From Bacteroidota bacterium (GTDB taxonomy: Bacteria; Bacteroidota; Ignavibacteria; T3Sed10-11): a DNA stretch of 13,866 bases. The position numbers and the translations under genes were made by a program. Below are positions 1-6,826 of the stretch, in pieces. Numbering within the stretch: the stretch's first letter is position 1; the number at the start of each line of letters is the position of its first letter. The notes below the pieces were generated by a model. That model saw only the letters and a program-made list of their open reading frames with translations. It was not told where the DNA came from and made no database searches. The stretch spans positions 1 through 13,866 of the forward strand of contig SKXH01000060.1 of NCBI GenBank assembly GCA_007128495.1. The letters are read 5' to 3'.

Positions 1-481
1 CGATGAAAAACTCTACTGATTTTGCTTGCTCCCACCGGTAATTGGTATTTTCTCCCTCGGCTATATAGCCGCTGTGCGCAACCACTCCGTTTATTTTTTC
101 CGGGTGTGCCAATGCAACCGCGTATGCCATAACTGCTCCCATACTGAATCCCAGTAGAAACGTTTTCTTGCCTATACCTTTTTTTTCACCTCTCAACGTA
201 TCGATAAGATCGAGTATGAGATCACGAGAGCGTGGAAATTTTTCCTTGTCCGGTTTCCCCACCTCTTCAATATCATACCAGGCATATCCCGGTCCCCACT
301 GGAACTGGAACGGTGCACGAGCACTTACAATATGTAATCGATCATCGAGATAGGAAGCTAAGCCAAGCAGATCGTTTTCATCGGTTCCCCGTCCGTGTAA
401 TAAAATAAGAAGCGGATTACCGCTGCCGATTTTAAGCCGCGGCTCTCTCTCCTTATATGTTAATTGTTGTATAGATTCCAT
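1..481 (-). CDS. Alpha/beta-hydrolase, phospholipase/carboxylesterase type (C-terminus cut off by window edge)
   Basis: The first 160 residues are visible and the frame runs off the left edge. They show the front half of an alpha/beta-hydrolase of the phospholipase/carboxylesterase (Abhydrolase_2) type. There is an oxyanion-side loop LLHGRGTDE at residues 27-35, and a nucleophile elbow G-F-S-M-G at 111-115 with Ser113 as the likely catalytic serine. The catalytic Asp and His would lie outside the window. There is no signal peptide, so it is probably cytoplasmic. The family hydrolyses small carboxylic esters, lysophospholipids or acyl groups, and the substrate here is unknown. The ATG at 481 is preceded by GGGAG about five bases upstream, a good ribosome binding site. 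The gene starts 21 bases after the MFS stop on the same strand, so the two are probably co-transcribed. The family call is firm; the substrate is not. Confidence 0.85.
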   Translation of the reverse strand, partial: MESIQQLTYKEREPRLKIGSGNPLLILLHGRGTDENDLLGLASYLDDRLHIVSARAPFQFQWGPGYAWYDIEEVGKPDKEKFPRSRDLILDLIDTLRGEKKGIGKKTFLLGFSMGAVMAYAVALAHPEKINGVVAHSGYIAEGENTNYRWEQAKSVEFFI

Positions 482-502
482 ACTTTCTCCCTATTATACA
501 TC

Positions 503-1690
503 CTACCAATTTCTTTTCAATCCATATTGAAATAATCCTATACCGCCGATACCGACGATCGAAGCTACAATAAATGCTGATTGATATCCCAAATACTCTG
601 CGACGATGCCGAGTACTATGGCTCCGCCGCCGACCCCGAGTTCGAGAAACGAAAAGAATACGCCAAGCGCTTTGGCGCGTTCTTCTCGCTTAACGCGGTC
701 GACAAGAAATGCTTGAGCCGCGGGCAACAAAAATGCCAGACCGATTCCATACAATATCGCTACAAAAATTAACTGGAGCAAATTTTGCGTAAAAGCGAGC
801 AGGGCAACGGCTATCAGCATCGGTATGGCAGAAAAGATCACCACTTTCGGTCTTGGGATTTTATCAATCAGTTTCGATGCTACTACCCTGCTGCCGATGA
901 CAGATAAGCCGTAAGCCGTAAAAAATACACCCGGATTATCCATTCCGATCTGCTGAGCGTGAACCGGTAAAAACGCTATTATTGCCGCATAGGTTAATGC
1001 ACCAACTCCTATTACCATCGATGGAAAAACAACTTCACGCCGGTATAATGTTTTGTCGAAGATTTTTTGTCCACCCCTGACCGCAAGCGGTGTATCTTTC
1101 ACGGGCAGCACAGAGAGAATACACAATCCCGATAAAATTGCTGCAATAAAGAATACCAGCGAGAATCCCCCGCCTCCATCGATAAGAGTCAGCGCAAAAT
1201 ACGGTCCGACTATCAACGCGATATTGTTTGCCGATGCAAAATAACTCATCGCCTCTCCTCTTCTCCGCCGGGGTATTATATCGGCAATATATGCAGATGA
1301 TGAGGTGGTAAACGATGCCATTCCCAGTCCGTGCAGCAAGCGGAGTAAAAACAAGACAATCAATGTCGCGGTGACGGAATACAGAAGCGATGCCAGCAAA
1401 AAGATCACGCCGCCTATGATCATATATAACTTACGTCCCTGTGTATCGGCATAGACTCCGATAAACGGACGTGCAAGTATGGACGCTATCGGAAATAACC
1501 CGAGCGCTATACCCACGTCGAACGGACTGCCGCCGAGATTTACGACGTAAAGCGGTATTACCGGGAGCAATAAATAAAAGCTCGAAAAAAATGAAAACGA
1601 TGCAAATGAGGTAAAAAGAAATCCGCTTATAAATACTTTATCGCTATTCCCGTGAGCTGCTGTCTCTGTATTTTCATCTCGTTGAGTCAT
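503..1690 (-). CDS. MFS transporter, 12-helix drug/metabolite exporter type
   Basis: This 395-residue protein has the length and hydrophobic pattern of a 12-helix major facilitator. The N-terminal tail is hydrophilic (about residues 1-18), and the first helix begins near FISGFLF. The signature loop between helices 2 and 3 is present as GVYADTQGRK at 78-87 (G-x3-D-x2-G-R-K). A basic loop RRRRGE at 140-145 and a longer central loop near 196-218 separate the two six-helix halves. The family couples export or uptake of small molecules to an ion gradient in the inner membrane; the substrate cannot be told. No Shine-Dalgarno sequence precedes the ATG. A promoter-like pair ends only about ten bases upstream, so a nearly leaderless transcript is possible. 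It is probably co-transcribed with the downstream hydrolase, and the lipoprotein gene diverges from it across 124 bases. Confidence 0.9.
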   Translation of the reverse strand: MTQRDENTETAAHGNSDKVFISGFLFTSFASFSFFSSFYLLLPVIPLYVVNLGGSPFDVGIALGLFPIASILARPFIGVYADTQGRKLYMIIGGVIFLLASLLYSVTATLIVLFLLRLLHGLGMASFTTSSSAYIADIIPRRRRGEAMSYFASANNIALIVGPYFALTLIDGGGGFSLVFFIAAILSGLCILSVLPVKDTPLAVRGGQKIFDKTLYRREVVFPSMVIGVGALTYAAIIAFLPVHAQQIGMDNPGVFFTAYGLSVIGSRVVASKLIDKIPRPKVVIFSAIPMLIAVALLAFTQNLLQLIFVAILYGIGLAFLLPAAQAFLVDRVKREERAKALGVFFSFLELGVGGGAIVLGIVAEYLGYQSAFIVASIVGIGGIGLFQYGLKRNW

Positions 1691-1700
1691 AAACAGTATA

Positions 1701-1728
1701 AATATATAAGATTCTCACAGTCTTGCAA
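1701..1728 (-). promoter_or_regulatory. Candidate promoter of the MFS-hydrolase operon
   Basis: On the minus strand a -35-like TTGCAA (1723-1728) and a -10-like TATATT (1701-1706) are separated by 16 bases. The -10 ends ten bases before the MFS ATG, leaving almost no leader. The flanking block is shared with the promoter at 11904-11932. A second possible minus-strand promoter lies further upstream: TTGTCT at 1787-1792, an 18-base spacer and TATAAT at 1763-1768. It would give a leader of about 70 bases. Confidence 0.5.
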
Positions 1729-1762
1729 GTCTCTCCCCTTGAATTACACATTTCATTTTACG

Positions 1763-1778
1763 ATTATATTCATATAAT
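1763..1778. promoter_or_regulatory. Inverted repeat ATTATA-TTCA-TATAAT, providing a -10 on both strands
   Basis: A perfect six-base inverted repeat with a four-base centre lies between the divergent MFS and lipoprotein genes. Its right arm (1773-1778) is a consensus TATAAT -10 for the plus-strand lipoprotein gene, although no good -35 sits upstream of it. Its left arm reads TATAAT on the minus strand. It could be a shared operator or simply two divergent -10 boxes; AT-rich chance is also possible. Confidence 0.4.
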
Positions 1779-1814
1779 GATCAAGCAGACAATTAAACAC
1801 GGGAGTCGTACAAC

Positions 1815-2321
1815 ATGAAATTTACCGGGTTACTTATTTTTATATTTTTACTAATAACCGGCTGCACGCAGCAGCCGCGAATGGATGCATGGGAACACCT
1901 GCAAAATGCACTGGAACTTGATGAGGCGAGTGTATTGGAGTATATGGCGCTTGAACATCTTCCGGAAATCGTAGCATATGATCATTCTGCAGCATTATAT
2001 GAAGCGGCACACGCCGATCCGGATGCAGCGGTAGAATGGATCCTGCATAATTACCGCGAACGGGCTATTCAGCATATCACGTCCGATCTCCCCCCGGAAT
2101 TCATCCCGGTTATTATTGATAACTATGGAGATATCCTCCTCGACCGGCTCTATAGTGTTAATCCCGGCTTAATAACCGAAGCGGCTGTACAACACGATCC
2201 GTATTTTACTTTTGATAAAATATACCAGCGGGATCCTACCGGTATTATCCGCAGAGCAATCGACCAGGATCCCCGGTATGCCGTTCGATACATTCAAAAC
2301 TATTACAATGAACTTCAATAA
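1815..2321 (+). CDS. Small lipoprotein made of tandem 12-residue repeats, function unknown
   Basis: This is a 168-residue protein of a family I do not recognise. It begins with a hydrophobic signal peptide ending in the lipobox LITGC, so Cys17 would be lipidated and the protein anchored in the envelope. From residue 44 to 163 the mature part divides without gaps into ten 12-residue units, for example DPDAAVEWILHN, DPYFTFDKIYQR and DPRYAVRYIQNY. The loose consensus is D-P-x-x-A/I-hydrophobic-x-x-I/A-hydrophobic-x-N/H/Q. Residues 32-43 may be a further degenerate unit. The pattern suggests short amphipathic helices stacked as a solenoid, perhaps a binding scaffold. The ATG at 1815 has GGGAG nine bases upstream. 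The ATP-grasp gene follows 24 bases after the stop and is probably in the same operon. Lipoprotein status is well supported; function is unknown. Confidence 0.85.
   Translation: MKFTGLLIFIFLLITGCTQQPRMDAWEHLQNALELDEASVLEYMALEHLPEIVAYDHSAALYEAAHADPDAAVEWILHNYRERAIQHITSDLPPEFIPVIIDNYGDILLDRLYSVNPGLITEAAVQHDPYFTFDKIYQRDPTGIIRRAIDQDPRYAVRYIQNYYNELQ
1944..2303 (+). repeat. Ten tandem 36-base (12-codon) coding repeats
   Basis: The repeats are visible at protein level, not as DNA identity: residues 44-163 of the lipoprotein split into ten consecutive 12-residue units with no insertion. The last four units are the clearest. They start at residues 116, 128, 140 and 152, each opening with N-P or D-P. 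Position 6 is hydrophobic in nine of ten units, and position 9 is Ile, Leu or Ala in all ten. The DNA has diverged, so this is an old repeat array and not a recent expansion. Confidence 0.7.
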
Positions 2322-2345
2322 AAATTATGCAATAATTATTTGTAT

Positions 2346-3308
2346 ATGAATAAGAAATTTGACCTTGCAATCGCATGGAACTGGGAATATGACAGGGATT
2401 TTATTGAACGGATAGAGTATCTCGCTCAACAGCACAATCTTTCGACATACATAATTCATCCCGGCAATATTCACAATGTTACCGATCTCGTTAAGGGCAA
2501 CAAACTGTTTTTCAGAGTATTCTTCGACCGTGCATCGGATATCGACGACGACTTTGAACCGTTTGCGAAGTTCTCAATGCAATCCGAGATTAACCGTCAT
2601 CCATATCACCGGATAACCGTTATCAATCCATACGACATGATGTATCGTGCGGCGGATAAAGCAACAATGCATCTTGAATTTCTCACCCATAATATTGAAG
2701 TACCATACACAATCATCATTTCGCCGTTCCGGCACGAACCGGCACCACAACTTACCGATGAACAACTCTCGGTCATCGGGAAGCCGTTTATTATCAAGCC
2801 GGCAAATACAACCGGTGGTGGCATCGGCGTTGTGCTGGATGCACAATCACTCAAGGATGTTCTCGAAGCACGGCAGCATTACGAGGATGATAAATATCTC
2901 TTGCAGGAACTCATTAAGCCCGTTTATCACGGAGAGAGAAAAGCATGGTTCAGGGTATTTTATGCATTCGGCCGGGTAATACCCTGCTGGTGGGATGATA
3001 TTACCCATATATATGAACCGGTTACACCCGGCGATGAACGAGAATACAATTTGCATGAACTCCGCAGCATTGTAAAAAAGATTTACAAAGTGTGCAGGTT
3101 ACATTTCTTTTCAACGGAAATTGCGACGACAAAAAACCATCGCTTTGTGGTTGTAGATTATGTAAATGAGATGTGCGATATGCGGTTTAAGTCGGTAACC
3201 CCCGACGGTGTCCCGGACGAATCGGTTGACGAGATCGTACATGCTATGATTGATTTTGTAAAAAAAGAGAAAAACAGGATTTTGCCGGGATTACCCGGCC
3301 GGTTGTAG
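2346..3308 (+). CDS. ATP-grasp domain protein (RimK/glutathione-synthetase-like), substrate unknown
   Basis: This soluble protein of 320 residues has the ATP-grasp layout. An N-terminal alpha/beta domain starts at FDLAIAWNW. A nucleotide-binding lysine segment (DKATMHLEF, near 105) follows. Then come GKPFIIKPA with Lys151, a glycine-rich loop TTGGGIGV near 155-162, the LLQELI strand (Glu188), and the metal-binding end VVDYVNEMCDMRF with Asp271, Asn274 and Glu275. Such enzymes join an acid to an amine through an acyl-phosphate using ATP. The substrate here is unknown; peptide or amino-acid ligation is only inference. The ATG at 2346 is preferred to an in-frame TTG six bases earlier. Neither has a Shine-Dalgarno sequence, so translation may depend on the lipoprotein gene 24 bases upstream. 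The gene ends 11 bases from the converging mlaF stop. Confidence 0.85.
   Translation: MNKKFDLAIAWNWEYDRDFIERIEYLAQQHNLSTYIIHPGNIHNVTDLVKGNKLFFRVFFDRASDIDDDFEPFAKFSMQSEINRHPYHRITVINPYDMMYRAADKATMHLEFLTHNIEVPYTIIISPFRHEPAPQLTDEQLSVIGKPFIIKPANTTGGGIGVVLDAQSLKDVLEARQHYEDDKYLLQELIKPVYHGERKAWFRVFYAFGRVIPCWWDDITHIYEPVTPGDEREYNLHELRSIVKKIYKVCRLHFFSTEIATTKNHRFVVVDYVNEMCDMRFKSVTPDGVPDESVDEIVHAMIDFVKKEKNRILPGLPGRL
3284..3299. other. GC-rich hairpin at the convergent gene ends
   Basis: GCCGGG and CCCGGC form a perfect six-base stem with an ATTA loop inside the last codons of the ATP-grasp gene, just before its stop. No run of T follows on either strand, so it is not a canonical intrinsic terminator. It is the only strong stem at this convergent junction and might still slow polymerase or stabilise the mRNA end. 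Confidence 0.35.
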
Positions 3309-3319
3309 CAGCCACGGTA

Positions 3320-4051
3320 TTATACGGAAAAGAAGTTCTTCACCTCCGGTATCTCCGATTCCAGCGCTTCATCCAGCTTTCCGCTGAATAACACCTTCCC
3401 TTTATCCAGATATATTATCTTATCTGCAACACGACGAATGCTGGAAAGTTCGTGGGTCACGATAACAAGCGTCATTCCCATTTGTTCGCGGAGTGTAAGC
3501 ATCAGGTTGTCGAGAGATGACGCAGTAACCGGATCGAGCCCCGCAGTCGGTTCATCGGCAAATAATATTGCCGGATCGAGAGCAATCGCGCGCGCAAGAG
3601 CTGCACGTTTACGCATACCGCCCGATAACTGTGACGGTAAATAATTATATGCATGTCCCAATCCCACCAGCGATAACTTCAAGCGAACGATCTCTTGTAT
3701 TAAATAATCCGGTATATTTGTATGCTGCTCCAACGGTATAGCCACATTGTAAGATATTGGAATGGAATTGAGAAGAGCCCCTCCCTGAAAGAGTACGCCG
3801 ACGTTTTTCATGAGCCGGTTATACTCATGCTCCTGAATATATACCATATCGTGGCCAAGTATTTCAATCATACCTTTCGTCGGCCTCATTAAGCCGATAA
3901 GGTTCTTTAAAAGTGTCGTTTTTCCGCAACCACTCACGCCGAGTACAACGGTGATCTCATTCTCATATATATCGATTGAAACATCGTCGAGAACGGTAGT
4001 TTCATCATACCCCGCTGAAAGATATTTTGTTGAAATGATTGGATTCGCCAT
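3320..4051 (-). CDS. mlaF: MlaF-type ABC transporter ATPase for phospholipid transport
   Basis: This 243-residue ATPase has every expected ABC motif. Walker A is GVSGCGKTT (38-46, Lys44), the Q-loop is at Gln89, and the signature LSGGM is at 142-146. Walker B is ILFADEP (162-168, catalytic Glu167), and the switch His is His200. The phrase LFQGGALLNS after the Q-loop is typical of the MlaF subfamily. In the cytoplasm it would drive the MlaE permease to move phospholipids between inner and outer membranes. It starts five bases after the mlaE stop with no visible Shine-Dalgarno sequence, which suggests translational coupling to mlaE. It is the last gene of the operon. Naming by family and context is firm; transport direction cannot be told. 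Confidence 0.93.
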   Translation of the reverse strand: MANPIISTKYLSAGYDETTVLDDVSIDIYENEITVVLGVSGCGKTTLLKNLIGLMRPTKGMIEILGHDMVYIQEHEYNRLMKNVGVLFQGGALLNSIPISYNVAIPLEQHTNIPDYLIQEIVRLKLSLVGLGHAYNYLPSQLSGGMRKRAALARAIALDPAILFADEPTAGLDPVTASSLDNLMLTLREQMGMTLVIVTHELSSIRRVADKIIYLDKGKVLFSGKLDEALESEIPEVKNFFSV

Positions 4052-4056
4052 AGGTA

Positions 4057-5136
4057 TTATAAGTAAAACAGTAATCCTAATAAACTATCTGCTACAATAA
4101 CCAGAAAAATCGACACCACAACCGAGCTCGTCGTCGCCCTGCCGACGCCTTCAGCACTTCCTTCGACATGTAAACCATAGAATGAAGAAACAACAATAAT
4201 GATCGTTGCAAATACAATGCTTTTTACCAGAGCCGTCATTATTTCATAGTATCGCAGAATAAACACGACCTCGTTGTAAAATGCATTAAAATCGATTTGA
4301 AATACCGTATAACCGATAACTGCGCCGCCGAATATGCCGACGAACGTTGCAACGGCGACAAGCAGCGGTATCGTCAGCAAAATTGCATACAGCTTCGGCA
4401 CGATAAGATACGGTATGGGATCGATGCCCATTGAACGAAGCGCGTCGATCTCCTCCGAAAGATTCATTGCACCGATCTCGGCCGCTATCGCAGAACCGGA
4501 ACGGCCTGCCAGCATTATTGCCGTTAACAGCGGTCCGAGTTCGGCTATCATTGCAAACCCGATTAATTGAGCCACAAAAATTTCAGCACCGAACGGCCGC
4601 ATCTGAATACCCACTTGCAGCGACAATACAATTCCGATCAGAAAATTTACCAGCATAATGATCGGCAATGCAGTAACGCCGATAAAGTTACTCTGACGGA
4701 TAACCTCACCTTTCCGGCGAAGCTTCGGCCGGAACAAAGCTACTAACCCGTAATATGAAATATTTGCCAGAAGCAGGATAAAATCCCTGAGGGTGATCCA
4801 GTATTCATACGTATATTCACCGACATATTCCAATATATGCGGTTTTTGCTTACCGGCAGGTTTTTCAAGAAGGCGGGATGAGAAGGCCTGCATAGTTTTT
4901 TCAACCGTCGGAGATAGATTTTCGAAGGATAGTTCTATCCCCCTTTCGTTTGCATCGGTTTGTACCTTCTCCAGTGTAACAACACCTGCGGTATCGATAT
5001 GTACGACCCCGGAAAAATCTATCGCGATCGTATCGGAATCTGAAGATTTGTGTACCATTTCTTTTACCCGATTGTAGATATCGGGGATGGTATCGATGTT
5101 TACTCTCTCGGGAAGCTGCAGTGTTTGATTACCCAT
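4057..5136 (-). CDS. mlaE: MlaE-type lipid ABC permease with fused N-terminal STAS domain
   Basis: The 359-residue protein joins two parts. Residues 1 to about 92 form a STAS domain, with the conserved strand-loop IDFSGVVHIDTAGV at 39-52; its D-T-x-G loop (Asp48, Thr49, Gly51) is where STAS proteins carry their regulatory Ser/Thr. Residues from about 110 are the MlaE permease: hydrophobic helices, AELGPLLTAIMLAGRSGSA around 198-216, the ATPase-coupling stretch EEIDALRSMGIDP at 228-240, and YGLHVEGSAEGVG near the end (320-332). In E. coli the STAS partner is the separate protein MlaB; here it is built in, consistent with no mlaB gene in the operon. The ATG lies 16 bases after the auxiliary lipoprotein stop and has no clear Shine-Dalgarno sequence. 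Confidence 0.93.
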   Translation of the reverse strand: MGNQTLQLPERVNIDTIPDIYNRVKEMVHKSSDSDTIAIDFSGVVHIDTAGVVTLEKVQTDANERGIELSFENLSPTVEKTMQAFSSRLLEKPAGKQKPHILEYVGEYTYEYWITLRDFILLLANISYYGLVALFRPKLRRKGEVIRQSNFIGVTALPIIMLVNFLIGIVLSLQVGIQMRPFGAEIFVAQLIGFAMIAELGPLLTAIMLAGRSGSAIAAEIGAMNLSEEIDALRSMGIDPIPYLIVPKLYAILLTIPLLVAVATFVGIFGGAVIGYTVFQIDFNAFYNEVVFILRYYEIMTALVKSIVFATIIIVVSSFYGLHVEGSAEGVGRATTSSVVVSIFLVIVADSLLGLLFYL

Positions 5137-5152
5137 CGATTGAGCGGATTAT

Positions 5153-5767
5153 TTATTCGACATTGAACCGGTTATTGATTATCTCGATGAACGTACGTGT
5201 CTCGCTTTGAAAGATAGCGCTTACTTCACGGGCAAATACATTCATCGGTGCATTATGAGGAAATGGTGAAAACGAATCAAAGCGATGGGATAGAACAACA
5301 CGGTTCTCCCGTACATCAACCAACTCAAGCGACCCGTTTACGTATGCGCCGGATTCTTCTTCGTGATCTACACGCTCAATTTTGTTGACCGCGCCGGTGA
5401 CTATATACTGCGGAGATGAAACAGTGAGACGAAGCTGGCATACCTCGAATATGTTGGCATCATGTAATACACGCCAAACATAATACCGGATAGAACGGGC
5501 CGGATTCTCCGCCCACTGATGATAATGATAATATTCCAATTCATTGGATTCTGTTCGCAATGCGATGCGGGAGTCATTGTAAGGTCCTGCAATCGAAAAA
5601 TCAACGACTTCCACAATGTATGGTAACGGTTCCTCAATATCAACTTTAATAGTATCCTGAGGAGTAAAGGTAAATGAATCAATCGTATAATACCTGATAG
5701 TTCGCTGTTCGCTGGCACATCCCACCAGCATAAGGAAGATGAAAGCAAAACATATACTATTTTTCAT
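5153..5767 (-). CDS. ABC-type transport auxiliary lipoprotein of the Mla/MCE operon
   Basis: This 204-residue protein has a signal peptide ending in the lipobox LVGC, giving lipidated Cys17. The mature part resembles the ABC-type transport auxiliary family (PF03886, as in PqiC). It shows a YYTID start, paired beta segments, and the telling stretch YYHYHQWAENPA (79-90) that these proteins carry before a helix. By family it is a periplasmic lipoprotein, usually on the outer membrane, that receives or anchors the MCE tunnel and helps lipid reach that membrane. Its ATG follows the mlaD stop directly (TAA then ATG), with GGAGAG lying in the last mlaD codons, so the two are translationally coupled. 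The family call rests on pattern and context and is less certain than those of its neighbours. Confidence 0.82.
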   Translation of the reverse strand: MKNSICFAFIFLMLVGCASEQRTIRYYTIDSFTFTPQDTIKVDIEEPLPYIVEVVDFSIAGPYNDSRIALRTESNELEYYHYHQWAENPARSIRYYVWRVLHDANIFEVCQLRLTVSSPQYIVTGAVNKIERVDHEEESGAYVNGSLELVDVRENRVVLSHRFDSFSPFPHNAPMNVFAREVSAIFQSETRTFIEIINNRFNVE

Positions 5768-6751
5768 TTATCTCTCCAATTTATCATCGGGTGGATTTTC
5801 GGGGCGCGCCCCTCTTATTAAAATCGAGGGATTGGAATCAATTCGCCGCGCAGTACTGCTTAAATATCGCGTTATCATATGTAATTCATCAACCGTCTCC
5901 ACAAACTTACCGCTGTTACGCATCACCAAAGTTTCAGCATGATTGAGGATATCGTCCAACGATATCAGTACTTTGTTTATATCTCCGGTTAATTTTTCCA
6001 GATCAACTTGTCGTACCGTACTAGTGATTTGCTGCATATCGGCAATCATAGTGTTAAGGGTATCGGATTGGATAAACCGGTCAAAAGTCCGTGCTGCCCT
6101 GTTTGTGGCAACACTAACTCCTTTTAATTCAATTATCAGGGTATCCAGATTTGCCATCGTCCGATCCATGCGCTCTCTGTTCTCATCTACGATTTCACCG
6201 ACCTTTCGTACCGTGTTTGCAGATTCATCGACGAAACCAAATATCCTGTCCTGATTTTCCGCTGAAGATAATTCAATCAAATTATTCAGCACTAACTCCA
6301 TTTTTTCAGTTAAGACCTCCGCACGACCGGTAATATCTTCGGTAATGGATTTTCCCGCTTCTATGGTACCGCCCGGAGAAAGCATATCGGATTCAACGGT
6401 ACCACCGCGAAGCTCGATCTGTTTCAGCCCGGTTATACCTATCATTGAAATCTCGGCCCGGACATCTTCTTTAATCGGTGTTCCCTCCTCAATCGCTATA
6501 GTAACGATTATTTTGTTAATGTTATCCGGGTCTATCTGAATATTCCGGACACTTCCAACGTTCAAACCGAGGTATTTTACCTGGCTCCCGACCTCCAATC
6601 CGCTGACGGATACATCCTCATAGACAATCTGATATATATCCCTTGTATCGAATATCCGATCATATGATAACGTTCCGACTGCAATGATGATAACCGTCAT
6701 TGCGGCAATAATAAATATTCCCAACCTAATTTTCTGTGCTCGAGTAACCAT
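5768..6751 (-). CDS. mlaD: MlaD/MCE-domain substrate-binding protein, first gene of the operon
   Basis: This 327-residue protein has one N-terminal membrane helix (about 9-28) followed by an MCE domain (about 38-117). The family pattern is clear in GLEVGSQVKYLGLNVGSV (51-68) and TGLKQIELRGG (107-117). The rest, about 140-300, is largely heptad-like helix, matching the long coiled-coil tail of many MCE proteins, and the protein ends in a proline-rich tail. It would sit anchored in the inner membrane, form a ring with other copies, and carry lipid across the periplasm with MlaE and MlaF. The ATG at 6751 has a strong GGAGGG nine bases upstream and a near-consensus promoter about 45 bases upstream. 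As the lead gene it gives an unusual order; mlaE-mlaF-mlaD is more common. Confidence 0.92.
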   Translation of the reverse strand: MVTRAQKIRLGIFIIAAMTVIIIAVGTLSYDRIFDTRDIYQIVYEDVSVSGLEVGSQVKYLGLNVGSVRNIQIDPDNINKIIVTIAIEEGTPIKEDVRAEISMIGITGLKQIELRGGTVESDMLSPGGTIEAGKSITEDITGRAEVLTEKMELVLNNLIELSSAENQDRIFGFVDESANTVRKVGEIVDENRERMDRTMANLDTLIIELKGVSVATNRAARTFDRFIQSDTLNTMIADMQQITSTVRQVDLEKLTGDINKVLISLDDILNHAETLVMRNSGKFVETVDELHMITRYLSSTARRIDSNPSILIRGARPENPPDDKLER

Positions 6752-6792
6752 GGGGTCATCCCTCCGTCAGTATTCAATGGTATGATTATCTT

Positions 6793-6798
6793 TATAAT
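6793..6798 (+). promoter_or_regulatory. Candidate -10 box of the glutaminase gene
   Basis: A consensus TATAAT lies 28 bases before the GTG start and would give a leader of roughly 20 bases. No good -35 precedes it. A second candidate, TATATT at 6804-6809, would leave a leader barely long enough for the AGAAAG site. Both lie inside the mla promoter on the other strand. Confidence 0.45.
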
Positions 6799-6824
6799 TT
6801 TAGTATATTTTTAAAGAAAGTCAA
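6797..6824 (-). promoter_or_regulatory. Promoter of the mla operon
   Basis: On the minus strand TTGACT (6819-6824) and TAAAAT (6797-6802) are 16 bases apart; each matches the sigma-70-type consensus at five of six positions. Transcription would begin near 6790, giving a leader of about 40 bases that carries the GGAGGG ribosome binding site of mlaD. It overlaps the divergent glutaminase promoter and ends three bases before the glutaminase start codon. Confidence 0.65.
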
Positions 6825-6826
6825 CA

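Noticed and set aside
2340..2345. TTG start six bases upstream of the ATP-grasp ATG
   Set aside because: Neither start has a Shine-Dalgarno sequence. ATG is the commoner codon, and the extra two residues add nothing conserved.
3284..3310. Bidirectional intrinsic terminator between the ATP-grasp gene and mlaF
   Set aside because: The stem is good but no T-run follows on either strand, so it is listed only as a hairpin.
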